From assembly GCA_032055545.1 (NCBI GenBank), contig DAMBQR010000004.1, forward strand, positions 57,967-121,966: DNA of 64,000 nt. Direction: 5' to 3'. This document shows positions 1-7,070 of this stretch, in pieces. The position numbers and the translations under genes are program-made. Each line of letters opens with the position of its first letter. Positions within the stretch are counted from its first letter, which is position 1. Source of the DNA: Pseudescherichia sp032055545 (lineage in GTDB: Bacteria; Pseudomonadota; Gammaproteobacteria; Enterobacterales; Enterobacteriaceae). The notes beneath the pieces are model-generated. The model worked only from the letters and a program-made list of their open reading frames with translations, was not told where the DNA came from and searched no databases.

Positions 1-466
1 CTTTGATAATCTCACCACCCTCTTCTCGCTGGCGCGCCATCTGGATGTACCGGTGATTATCGCCTTTATCGATCTCGATAACTTTAAGTCCATTAACGAC
101 AGCTTTGGTCATGACGTGGGCGATCTGTTTCTGGTTCAGGTAGGTCAGCGGATCATGCGCCAGTGCGATGGTAACGATATGGCTGGCAGGCTGGGCGGCG
201 ATGAGTTTATGCTTGCCTGCCCGGGCAGCGCGCGTGGAAAAAGCGACGAGACTTACCTTAGCGAACTCAAGGCGCGCCTGAGTGGAAATATTACCGGGGA
301 TTATACCCTGGGCGAGGTACGCATCTATTATCCCGGTGCCAGTATCGGTATTGTGGAGGTTGACCCGGCTCAGACCGATGCCGATACTGCCCTGCGCATG
401 GCCGATGTCGCCATGTATCAGGAGAAGAAAGGCCGGAAAAAAAGCCCCTTTATTGTTCTGGATTAA
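1..466 (+). CDS. Diguanylate cyclase, GGDEF domain (5' end outside window)
   Basis: The reading frame is open from base 2, so the gene enters from the left edge; the GTG at 53 is an internal codon, not a start. The visible part is most of a GGDEF domain, which condenses two GTP into cyclic-di-GMP. The metal-binding segment FIDLDNFKSIND and the active-site loop GRLGGDEF are both intact, so it is probably catalytically competent. The RxxD product-inhibition site normally just before the loop is not recognisable (DGND occupies it). The domain ends normally with the ADVAMYQEKK helix. The N-terminal sensory or membrane part is not visible, so the family member cannot be named. A GAF-GGDEF-EAL gene follows 330 bp downstream on the same strand, giving a synthesis/degradation pair for the same messenger. 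Confidence 0.9.
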   Translation, partial: FDNLTTLFSLARHLDVPVIIAFIDLDNFKSINDSFGHDVGDLFLVQVGQRIMRQCDGNDMAGRLGGDEFMLACPGSARGKSDETYLSELKARLSGNITGDYTLGEVRIYYPGASIGIVEVDPAQTDADTALRMADVAMYQEKKGRKKSPFIVLD

Positions 467-498
467 ACGATTACTTAGCGATCTTTCAGGAGCAGCGC

Positions 499-573
499 GT
501 GAAAAAAACAACCGTTATTATGCTTATCGTGGCAATTGTCGCTGTCGCCGGTACCCAGCTGGGGTGGTGGTAA
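499..573 (+). CDS. Predicted 24-residue membrane protein
   Basis: This short frame starts at GTG (499) with an AGGAG ribosome site at 488-492, six bases upstream, and ends at TAA. The peptide has two lysines after the start, then one hydrophobic helix of about 14 residues (VIMLIVAIVAVAG) and a Trp-Trp end, the layout of enterobacterial small single-span membrane proteins. It lies 32 bp after the GGDEF gene and may be co-transcribed with it. No characterised homologue is recognised. The good ribosome site and charge-then-helix pattern support translation, but chance cannot be excluded at this length. Confidence 0.45.
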   Translation: MKKTTVIMLIVAIVAVAGTQLGWW

Positions 574-673
574 CCTTTCGTTCTCCCTGGTTCTTATATC
601 GTCTGCCTGTAATCCGCATGTAGACGATATATTCTATGTCTCTTTCTCACCTCTCTACCGTGCTTTTATCGTG

Positions 674-704
674 TTGACATCGGCTATGCTTAAAAAAGTA
701 TTAA
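674..704 (+). promoter_or_regulatory. Candidate sigma-70 promoter for the GAF-GGDEF-EAL gene
   Basis: A consensus -35 TTGACA (674-679) is followed after 19 bp by TATTAA (699-704). The spacer is longer than the optimal 17 bp, so the pairing is uncertain. The site lies about 95 bp before the ATG at 798, in an AT-rich stretch that otherwise holds no gene. Confidence 0.35.
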
Positions 705-797
705 CGCGTGGATGACATGTTAATTTAGTGTTACACATAATAATACGTGGTTAATATTTTGAATGTTTCAGATCGTAATCTGGGCAGGAGCTCATAG

Positions 798-2612
798 ATG
801 TTCAGCGGACTCAACAAGAACGATACAAAAAGGCTGGCGGCGCTGGCGCTCTTACGCAAGCATGATAAAGCGAGAGATAGCGCTTTGGGTGAGTTTGCGA
901 GTCTGGCCAGTGATATAATGGGGGTTAGCGGATGCTTCGTGACTATTTTTGACGACCAGTATCAATATATTAAATATGTAAAGAATATTCCTCGACTGCA
1001 GAAAAAATCACCGATCCCTGAAACGATGTGCCAGTATGCCGTTGTCAGCGCCGAGCCGGTTATCTGCCACGACACCCGCAACGATAGCCGTTTTGCTGCC
1101 CACGCACTGGTTAACAGCGGGTCGGTTATCTTTTATGCCGCTGCCCCCCTGTTGACGAAGGATGGATTTGTGCTGGGCACGCTGTGCGTCAGCCATGTCC
1201 ATTCGATTACGCCAACACCCGAACAGATCGACAACTTCCTGCGCGTCGCTGCCCTTGCCAGCATCTATCTGGAAGCCTGGTACTCGCTGGGGCGCATTGA
1301 TGGTCTGACCGGACTTCCCAACCGCCAGTTTCTGCTGAAAGAGATAGAGAAACTGGCGCAGGAAAACAATGCACAGCGTTGGTCACTGATCCTCTTTGAC
1401 TGTATTGATATGCCCCGCGCCTATGAGCTGGCGCGCTACCTGGGCCTTCCCGAAGTAGAGAAGATGCTGCGCGGATTTGGTCCGCTGCTACGTCTGCGCC
1501 TGAAGCTGCCCTCACGGATGACGCTGTTTGCCTTTGCCCCTGGCCGTTACGCCGTGCTGGTTGCGGCCGATGTTGCCCAGACGCTGATCCAAAAGGCGGA
1601 GTGCCTGCCGGATATTGAGGCACAGATCCGCGGCGACGTTGATATTCAGCTGAAGGTTCATACCGGCTACGTCAATTTTATCCCCCAGGATAGCGATCCG
1701 CATGAGATCCTGCGCCAGGGGATCAGCGCCCTGCACGAGGCGATGCGCCAGCAAATTCCACTCCTCGCCTTCGACCCGATCCTCGATCAGAAGCGCAATA
1801 ATCATTTCCGGCTTCTGCATGACCTTAGCGAGGCAATTAAAGCGAAAGATCAGCTCTACATGGTCTACCAGCCCAAAATTTCCCTGCATACCGGCCTGAC
1901 CGAAGGCTGCGAGGCCCTGCTTCGCTGGCATCATCCGCTGCAGGGCAACGTGCCGCCGTCCACCATTGTTCAGCTGGCGGAGAAGACCAGCCTGATGACG
2001 GACATAACCCACTGGGTAATTAAAACCGTCATTGCTCAACTTCAGGCCTGGCGTAGAGCCGGGATCGCCCTTCCTGTTTCAATTAACGTTACGGTGAGCG
2101 ACTTCTCGCGCCAGGGCTTTGCCGACGAACTGGAGAAGAAGCTTATCCGCGCCGGACTCACCGTCGCCGATTTGCGCATTGAATGTCTGGAGACCGAGAA
2201 GGTGTTAGAGAGTGATGAGGCGCTGTACGAGCTTGCCCAGCTGAAAAAGAAGGGTTTTAAAATCCTGCTGGATGATTTCGGCGCGGGCTACAGCAACATC
2301 AGCTATCTACGACGTATCCCTATCGACATTATCAAGCTCGATCGCTCCCTTATCAGCCAGATTGCCTCTGACTCCGATAGCCGGATTATCGCCCGTAACG
2401 TTATCATGATGCTGAAGGAGCTGAACTACCTGGTACTGGCGGAGGGCGTTGAAGATCGGCAAACCGCCATGATGCTGAAAGAGTATGGCTGTGATGAGGC
2501 GCAGGGGTACTACTTTTCCAGGCCCATCTCACCCATGGAGATCCCGGGCTGGTTAGCCAGGGGCAGCGCGGTGGATAAGCTGCCCGGACTGCTGCGCCGT
2601 GGGGCCTGTTAG
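798..2612 (+). CDS. GAF-GGDEF-EAL cyclic-di-GMP phosphodiesterase
   Basis: A 604-residue cytoplasmic protein with three domains. An N-terminal GAF sensor spans about 25-160. A degenerate GGDEF domain spans about 165-330: its start DGLTGLPNR (168-176) is kept, but the catalytic loop reads APGRYAVL (247-254) instead of GGDEF, so it should not make cyclic-di-GMP. A C-terminal EAL domain spans about 340-590. The EAL domain keeps the family's catalytic set: EAL (372-374), N430, E465, DDFG (492-495), K513, E549 and Q569, so it probably hydrolyses cyclic-di-GMP. The degenerate GGDEF may bind GTP allosterically, as in other hybrid proteins (inference). It is preceded by a diguanylate cyclase gene and meets the LysE gene tail to tail. 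The signal sensed by the GAF domain is unknown. Confidence 0.9.
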   Translation: MFSGLNKNDTKRLAALALLRKHDKARDSALGEFASLASDIMGVSGCFVTIFDDQYQYIKYVKNIPRLQKKSPIPETMCQYAVVSAEPVICHDTRNDSRFAAHALVNSGSVIFYAAAPLLTKDGFVLGTLCVSHVHSITPTPEQIDNFLRVAALASIYLEAWYSLGRIDGLTGLPNRQFLLKEIEKLAQENNAQRWSLILFDCIDMPRAYELARYLGLPEVEKMLRGFGPLLRLRLKLPSRMTLFAFAPGRYAVLVAADVAQTLIQKAECLPDIEAQIRGDVDIQLKVHTGYVNFIPQDSDPHEILRQGISALHEAMRQQIPLLAFDPILDQKRNNHFRLLHDLSEAIKAKDQLYMVYQPKISLHTGLTEGCEALLRWHHPLQGNVPPSTIVQLAEKTSLMTDITHWVIKTVIAQLQAWRRAGIALPVSINVTVSDFSRQGFADELEKKLIRAGLTVADLRIECLETEKVLESDEALYELAQLKKKGFKILLDDFGAGYSNISYLRRIPIDIIKLDRSLISQIASDSDSRIIARNVIMMLKELNYLVLAEGVEDRQTAMMLKEYGCDEAQGYYFSRPISPMEIPGWLARGSAVDKLPGLLRRGAC

Positions 2613-3235
2613 CGTTTGCTCAACGCAAGCTTAGCGGCGAAAAGAATGAACAGCGTGCCGGTGGTGCGATCCATCCAGCGCATAACCGCGCTACGTTTCA
2701 GGAAACGACCGAGCGGGCGCGTCGCCAGAATCAGTACTGTAGACCAGGTCTGTCCCAGCACCACATGAATTGCCACCAGCCCAAAGGTCCAGGCAATCAA
2801 CGGCTGACCGTGGGGAATAAACTGCGGCAAAAAGGAGACGTAGAAAACACCCATCTTCGGATTTAACAGGTTACCCAGCAGCCCCTTCATAAAGCCGCTC
2901 TGCTTCGCTTTTGGCGCATCGCCCTCTGCCGCGGCGGTTAAGCCGCCTCCGCGGCTCAGCAGCATGTTTACCCCCAGCCAGCAGAGGTAGGCCGCGCCGC
3001 AGTATTTCAAAATGGAGTAGGCCAGCTCAGAGACAGCGATCAGCGCTCCGAGACCAAATGCCACCATGGCTCCCCAGATAAAACACCCGGCATTGATCCC
3101 CAACGCTACCTTAAACGCCTGCGCCCGGCTCTCCACCGAGGCGGTGCGCAGCACCAGAGCGGTATCCAGTCCCGGTGTCAGGGTAAGCAGTGCAGCGGCC
3201 AGCGTAAACGCCAGCAGAGAGTCATAAACAGTCAC
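2609..3235 (-). CDS. LysE/RhtB-family amino-acid exporter
   Basis: A 208-residue inner-membrane protein with about six hydrophobic helices and the family signature near the N-terminus (TLTPGLDTALVL, about residues 18-29), followed by the glycine-rich second helix region. LysE/RhtB proteins export amino acids or related small molecules by proton exchange; the substrate cannot be read from sequence. Its length is typical for the family. It overlaps the convergent EAL gene by four bases at its stop codon. The start ATG is preceded by GGAG in the reverse orientation. Confidence 0.88.
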   Translation of the reverse strand: MTVYDSLLAFTLAAALLTLTPGLDTALVLRTASVESRAQAFKVALGINAGCFIWGAMVAFGLGALIAVSELAYSILKYCGAAYLCWLGVNMLLSRGGGLTAAAEGDAPKAKQSGFMKGLLGNLLNPKMGVFYVSFLPQFIPHGQPLIAWTFGLVAIHVVLGQTWSTVLILATRPLGRFLKRSAVMRWMDRTTGTLFILFAAKLALSKR

Positions 3236-3378
3236 GGATTTTCTCCAGGGTTATGTAAAAGTTACCTAATTCATACTTTACGTCAGGCGAGCGCAGTCTA
3301 TACTTCTCTCATTGTAAATGCCCGGCAAGCATCGTGAAAACTTTGCCATTCGGCATACACCATTTTTGGTAGTTTTTA

Positions 3379-3406
3379 CTTCAGTGAATTGGTTTAAACT
3401 CCCCGT
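3379..3406 (+). promoter_or_regulatory. Sigma-32-like promoter upstream of yncL
   Basis: CTTCAG (3379-3384), 16 bp, then CCCCGT (3401-3406) resembles the heat-shock consensus CTTGAA / CCCCAT with one or two mismatches per element. It ends 23 bp before the yncL ATG. The C-rich -10 is distinctive against the AT-rich surroundings, but this is a pattern match only. Confidence 0.4.
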
Positions 3407-3429
3407 CACTTAACCGGAAGGACGCAACA

Positions 3430-3522
3430 ATGAATGTATCAAGCAGAACAGTAGTCTTGCTGAACGTGTTAGCCGCAGCGGGTCTCTTTCTGACACTCTC
3501 TTCTAAATACAACTGGTTTTGA
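3430..3522 (+). CDS. yncL: Small membrane protein YncL
   Basis: A 30-residue peptide beginning MNVSSRTVVLLN, which I recognise as the enterobacterial small protein YncL (E. coli form 31 residues with the same MNVSSRTVVL start). It has one predicted transmembrane helix (about 8-24) and a short aromatic tail ending in Trp-Phe. The ribosome site GGAAGG (3416-3421) lies eight bases before the ATG. A sigma-32-like promoter precedes it and a strong hairpin terminator follows, so it appears to be a single-gene unit. The function is unknown. Confidence 0.88.
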   Translation: MNVSSRTVVLLNVLAAAGLFLTLSSKYNWF

Positions 3523-3550
3523 AGTTGTTTCAGACCGGATTGTGATGGTA

Positions 3551-3586
3551 ACAAAAAACGGGAACCGACTGGCTCCCGTTTTTTGT
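3551..3586. terminator. Bidirectional terminator between yncL and the toxin gene
   Basis: The stem CGGGAACC / GGCTCCCG (one mismatch) is flanked by an A-run on the left and a T-run on the right, so it can terminate yncL rightward and the toxin-antitoxin operon leftward. Confidence 0.85.
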
Positions 3587-3594
3587 ATTATTAA

Positions 3595-3924
3595 TTAACC
3601 GATAAGCTTCAAGTCGGCGTTTCGGTTATTTTTTTGATCTTGATAAAAATTTTCGTGCGGGCCGATACTGAGCAGGTATAGCTCCAGCTTACCCTTGACC
3701 CAACTGTATCCCAAAAGCGCCTGCTGTTTATTCAGCTGAAATTTATGAACCGAGAGAAAACTGAGGTCGCCTCTCTTCTGCTCGCCTATAGCTGGGTTAT
3801 CGATGATTTTATCGATTTCATCCTCTACCACCTTTAGCAAGGTGGCAGGAAGTTTATCCAGTGCCTTTTCGAAACGGCGACTCTGATAAACATCAATCTT
3901 TTGAACGCCCTGTCCGTCTGGCAT
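3595..3924 (-). CDS. RelE/ParE-superfamily toxin
   Basis: A 109-residue basic protein whose core (IDVYQSRRFEKALDKLP, then VVEDEIDKIIDNP, then a beta-strand HKFQLNKQQALLGY and the terminal strand YLLSIGPHENFYQDQ) follows the RelE/ParE fold: two helices followed by an antiparallel sheet. Members cleave ribosome-bound mRNA or poison gyrase; the HENFYQDQ end resembles the RelE/HigB branch more than ParE, but activity cannot be assigned. The ATG at 3924 lies inside the 3' end of the antitoxin gene (32-base overlap), the usual translational coupling with the antitoxin made first. The operon ends at the bidirectional terminator. Confidence 0.82.
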   Translation of the reverse strand: MPDGQGVQKIDVYQSRRFEKALDKLPATLLKVVEDEIDKIIDNPAIGEQKRGDLSFLSVHKFQLNKQQALLGYSWVKGKLELYLLSIGPHENFYQDQKNNRNADLKLIG

Positions 3925-4129
3925 ATCGCGTTACCTTCTGGTTTTTAACTTCGCTTTGCGCCAGCAGGGTTTCACTGATAAAGCTGTAGGGAAGGTCAGG
4001 GTTATCCTCCGCAATCCGCCCTATTTTTGCCCAGTGCTCAATTTGCCTGGGAACGCTGCGGTTAGCTGCTTCAGCATGAATCTTTACGTCGCTAACGAAG
4101 TCGTCGTCTAAACGAATGCTTATGGCCAT
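3893..4129 (-). CDS. ParD-like antitoxin
   Basis: A 78-residue protein. Its N-terminal segment MAISIRLDDDFVSDVKIHAEAANRSVPRQIEHWAKIG has the ribbon-helix-helix layout (strand then two helices) used by ParD-like antitoxins for DNA binding and dimerisation. The remainder is a flexible charged tail of the kind that wraps the toxin. It is first in a two-gene operon and overlaps the toxin start. The ribosome site GGGAGA precedes the ATG by about nine bases. An 8-bp inverted repeat 68 bp upstream is a candidate site for autoregulation. Confidence 0.82.
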   Translation of the reverse strand: MAISIRLDDDFVSDVKIHAEAANRSVPRQIEHWAKIGRIAEDNPDLPYSFISETLLAQSEVKNQKVTRYARRTGRSKD

Positions 4130-4196
4130 ATCACTTGTCTCCCGGATTTAATCACCTTGCGTAGAAAATTTGTATGCAAAGCGTGCGCAACTCAAT

Positions 4197-4215
4197 ATGC
4201 GACATTTTGTCGCAT
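4197..4215. promoter_or_regulatory. Inverted repeat upstream of the toxin-antitoxin operon
   Basis: ATGCGACA (4197-4204), TTT, TGTCGCAT (4208-4215) forms a perfect 8-bp inverted repeat in the leader of the antitoxin gene. Ribbon-helix-helix antitoxins typically repress their own promoter from such palindromes; that role is inferred here from position. Confidence 0.5.
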
Positions 4216-4261
4216 TATGCAATCTTTACGCTACGGTGATGAGAAGGAAAACTCAGCTGGC

Positions 4262-4816
4262 TCACGTTTTATAGCAGTATCTCACCGTTCCCCAGTAACC
4301 CGATTTTCCCTCTGTCACTTTTTTCCAGCCAGCGCGCTCCAGCTCTTTGGATATCAGGTTGTTCATCATGCCGTGCCCCATGCTAAGAACGCGATCGTGT
4401 TCATCGGCCAGCGCCGCCAGGCGATCCGCGACTCTTTTCGCTCTCTGTTTCGCATCAGAGCAGGGCTCACTGCTCGACGAAGCGCCAGCCAACCAGAGCA
4501 GCCTGAAGAGCACCAGCCACAGTGAGGGTGGTAATTTAATCGCCGGTACGTTGAAGATGGGCAGTGGAGCCTCGCTCAGCTCATTTAAAATAAGATCCGG
4601 CTTCACGCCCAGGGTCTCAAGGGAGGAAATAGCCCGAGGAAGCGGACTGCTGACGATGAGTTTACTGTTTTGACAGGCCGCATCGGCCGCAGACGCTGGC
4701 GATCCAGAAATAGAGGACGCATCGTATGCCGATACCCACTCACGCATACCTGCCGCATTCACGCTGCCAGACTTTTTAATATCGGGTTTGCCATGCCTTA
4801 CTAACGTAATCTCCAT
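4262..4816 (-). CDS. Histidine phosphatase superfamily protein
   Basis: A phosphoglycerate-mutase-like protein of 184 residues. The catalytic LVRHGKP motif lies at the N-terminus, and a second histidine sits in SMGHGMMN late in the sequence, the two histidines of this superfamily. The hydrophobic stretch WLVLFRLLWLAG in the middle is unusual for a soluble phosphatase and might contact a membrane. I chose the ATG at 4816 because AGGGAAG precedes it; a longer frame from a TTG at 4843 lacks a comparable ribosome site. The substrate is unknown (SixA, CobC and sugar-phosphate phosphatases share this fold). Confidence 0.75.
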   Translation of the reverse strand: MEITLVRHGKPDIKKSGSVNAAGMREWVSAYDASSISGSPASAADAACQNSKLIVSSPLPRAISSLETLGVKPDLILNELSEAPLPIFNVPAIKLPPSLWLVLFRLLWLAGASSSSEPCSDAKQRAKRVADRLAALADEHDRVLSMGHGMMNNLISKELERAGWKKVTEGKSGYWGTVRYCYKT

Positions 4817-4955
4817 TGCGGATAACTTCCCTTTGATTATCAAACAGTCTTAATAATTCAGCAGATTAGCACCTTTACCAGCAACATGTCTCCGGAACCC
4901 GGCTGTTTTCAACTACGCTTCTTAAGTAAAATTTTAATCTTGCTCAGGAGAGCGC

Positions 4956-5420
4956 ATGCCCCCTTTAACTCCCCCCCTACACTCCGACCTAAAACGATCT
5001 CTGACAGCCACCGTTCCGCTTGGCATCGGTATGATGGCGGCGATTGATGAGGTGGTGTTCCATCAGATTCTCGCCTGGCATCACTTTTTTGACTGGGGCA
5101 CGCCGGCCTTTAGCCTGCTATCGGATGGGCTGCTGCACTCTGCTGAGCTGATCTTATTTGTGCTCGGCTTTTTTATGTTTACCCGGCTCCATCGCCGCGG
5201 CACGCTTAACCGGACGGCAGCATGGGCGGGATTCGTTTTTGGCATGGGCGGTTTTCAGCTGTTTGACGGCATTGTCGATCATAAGCTGCTCAGGCTGCAT
5301 CAGATCCGTTACGTTGACAACGTTCTGCTGTACGATCTTATCTGGAACGGGGCTGCTTTGCTGTTACTGCTGGCAGGCTATCTGATATTGCGCCGCGCGC
5401 GCCGAACGGCGAGAAGCTAA
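4956..5420 (+). CDS. DUF2243 membrane protein
   Basis: A 154-residue protein with four predicted membrane helices, recognised as DUF2243 by its layout: the conserved DEVVFHQILAWHH segment in helix 1, GGFQLFDGIVDHKLLRLHQIR after helix 3, and an Arg-rich C-terminus. The histidines and acidic residues at the membrane face suggest metal or haem contact, but no function is established for the family. The downstream CtaG-like gene starts four bases after its stop, so the two are co-translated; DUF2243 and CtaG are often neighbours in Proteobacteria. SD-like CAGGAG precedes the start. Confidence 0.85.
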   Translation: MPPLTPPLHSDLKRSLTATVPLGIGMMAAIDEVVFHQILAWHHFFDWGTPAFSLLSDGLLHSAELILFVLGFFMFTRLHRRGTLNRTAAWAGFVFGMGGFQLFDGIVDHKLLRLHQIRYVDNVLLYDLIWNGAALLLLLAGYLILRRARRTARS

Positions 5421-5423
5421 GCC

Positions 5424-6224
5424 GTGGCACCAGTAATGCACCATCCAGAAGGTGTACCTTCTATCGCACTGTTTATTCTGCTGGTCGTCATGCCTGTGGT
5501 GGTGCTCTGCATCTATCTCTTCGCCGCCTTTCGCGTACGCCGTACCGCCCGCTGGAGCGGCTGGCGCATCACCAGCTTCAGCGTCGGAACCCTGCTGATC
5601 GTGGCATCCATGCTGCCGCCTCTTGCCAGCTGGGCACATCACGATCTGCGCGGTCATATGGTGCAGCACCTGTTTTTAGGGATGTTTGGCCCCCTCGGAC
5701 TGGTGTTTGGCGCGCCGGGTTCGCTTTTGCTACGCAGCGTTTCAGCCCGGACGGCACGCGGCATCATGAATTTTCTCCGCGCCCGCCCGATACGTTTTTT
5801 GATCCACCCGGTTACCGCTGCGTTTCTGGATATAGGCGGGATGTACCTGCTCTACCTCACGCCCTTTTACGCGTTGAGCATGGGCGATCCCGTGCTGTTT
5901 GTTTTTCTTCATCTGCATTTTGTTCTCTCCGGCTACCTGTTTACCTGGTCCGTCGCCGGGCCGGATCCTGCTCCCCATCGCCCGTCAAGAAACACACGGC
6001 TGGTAGTGATTTTCCTTGCCACCGCTGCGCACGCGATTCTCGGTAAGCTAATGTATGGCTATGGATACCCGCAGGGCACCTCGGCCAGTGTTGAGGAGAT
6101 ACAGGCGGCCGCGCAATGGATGTATTACGGCGGCGATCTTGCCGAATTTCTGATTATCATCGGCTTTTTTGCGGCATGGTTCCGCCAGCGCAGCGCCCTG
6201 CCAGGTGCTTTGAAGGATTATTAA
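5424..6224 (+). CDS. CtaG-family cytochrome c oxidase assembly protein
   Basis: A 266-residue polytopic inner-membrane protein with about seven helices and the caa3-CtaG family features: conserved histidines in ASWAHHDLRGHMVQHLFLGM and in FLHLHFVLSGYLF, and the WMYYGGDLAEFLIII helix near the end. In Bacillus-type systems CtaG helps assemble the CuA/CuB centres of a caa3 oxidase. Enterobacteriaceae normally lack cytochrome c oxidases, so the role here is unclear; copper handling or a bd/bo oxidase link are possibilities. The start is GTG 5424 or ATG 5436; the first is closer to the upstream stop. It is the second gene of a pair with DUF2243. Confidence 0.8.
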   Translation: MAPVMHHPEGVPSIALFILLVVMPVVVLCIYLFAAFRVRRTARWSGWRITSFSVGTLLIVASMLPPLASWAHHDLRGHMVQHLFLGMFGPLGLVFGAPGSLLLRSVSARTARGIMNFLRARPIRFLIHPVTAAFLDIGGMYLLYLTPFYALSMGDPVLFVFLHLHFVLSGYLFTWSVAGPDPAPHRPSRNTRLVVIFLATAAHAILGKLMYGYGYPQGTSASVEEIQAAAQWMYYGGDLAEFLIIIGFFAAWFRQRSALPGALKDY

Positions 6225-6243
6225 GACCGACAAGGGGGCGTCT

Positions 6244-6714
6244 TTACTCAACGCTAAAATAGTTCAGCTCTTTAATTCGCTTGTTCTTCATATTGATTCT
6301 GCACTGAATGAGTAACACGGGATACAAAGGCGCAGAGGCGCTTATCCTGGACGTGGCAAGTTCACAAAACTGCGCGCTCTCCCTCTGCCAGCTTTTTTGA
6401 TTGCTGATGAATGCTTCTTTGTTTTGTTTGACAATATCAGAGTGGCTATTTTCATAATCAATGTTTGGCAGAAGCCACTCATCCGACTGAACGGTAGCTA
6501 ACGATCTATCAAAAGCGGCCTTCACTGCTTTATCAACTTTGCTCTCTTCCCTTTGCAGGTAATTAATATAATTTGATATATCATCATCGACTGAGTTTTT
6601 ACTTTGGCAAAGCTCGCTCTCTGGGCCAGTCAAAATGCTTTCCATCCCGGCGGCAAAAAGCGGCCGCACTGATAATAACAAAATGATTGGTAAGACTTTT
6701 TTAAAGATGGCCAT
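6244..6714 (-). CDS. Secreted LprI-like (DUF1311) protein
   Basis: A 156-residue protein with a clear signal peptide (MAIFKK, hydrophobic core, cleavage near AAG at about 22-24). The mature part resembles the DUF1311/LprI family: a first conserved Cys, an EESKVDKAVKAAF helix, then KQNKEAFISNQKSWQRESAQFCEL with the typical Trp and Cys, and a closing YPVLLIQCRINMKNKRIKEL. LprI-type proteins can inhibit lysozyme in the periplasm, but most members are uncharacterised. The gene is divergent from the putative LysM toxin and shares its AT-rich composition, so the two may have arrived together. Confidence 0.6.
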   Translation of the reverse strand: MAIFKKVLPIILLLSVRPLFAAGMESILTGPESELCQSKNSVDDDISNYINYLQREESKVDKAVKAAFDRSLATVQSDEWLLPNIDYENSHSDIVKQNKEAFISNQKSWQRESAQFCELATSRISASAPLYPVLLIQCRINMKNKRIKELNYFSVE

Positions 6715-6994
6715 TTTAATCTTTTAACCGCATGATACTTTTCTGTAATGGAAATCAACGAGTCATTATTCTCATCCAGAACTTAATAAGCATTTCACAG
6801 AAGTTAATATTATCTCCGTCTTTCAATTCATTCCTTGACTCAAATCAGAAATACACATAATTTTATTTCAAAGATGGAAGGTAACATGAATCGAGGAAAT
6901 GGGATTTTCATAACAATTAGTTGTTGTCGTTATTAACACCATTAATAACAATCACACTTTTTGCTTAACGCCGACGCTCTCTTTACTATTACAG

Positions 6995-7022
6995 TTGATT
7001 ATCTTTCATAAAAGAGTATTTA
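6995..7022 (+). promoter_or_regulatory. Candidate promoter of the LysM toxin-immunity unit
   Basis: TTGATT (6995-7000) and TATTTA (7017-7022) with a 16-bp spacer lie 49 bp before the ATG at 7071. The whole divergent spacer 6715-7070 (356 bp) is AT-rich and contains no coding frame; apart from this promoter candidate I see no clear operator in it. Confidence 0.4.
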
Positions 7023-7070
7023 TCCTGACTAACGGCAGACTTTACTCATACTGTAACGGAGAATGGATGC

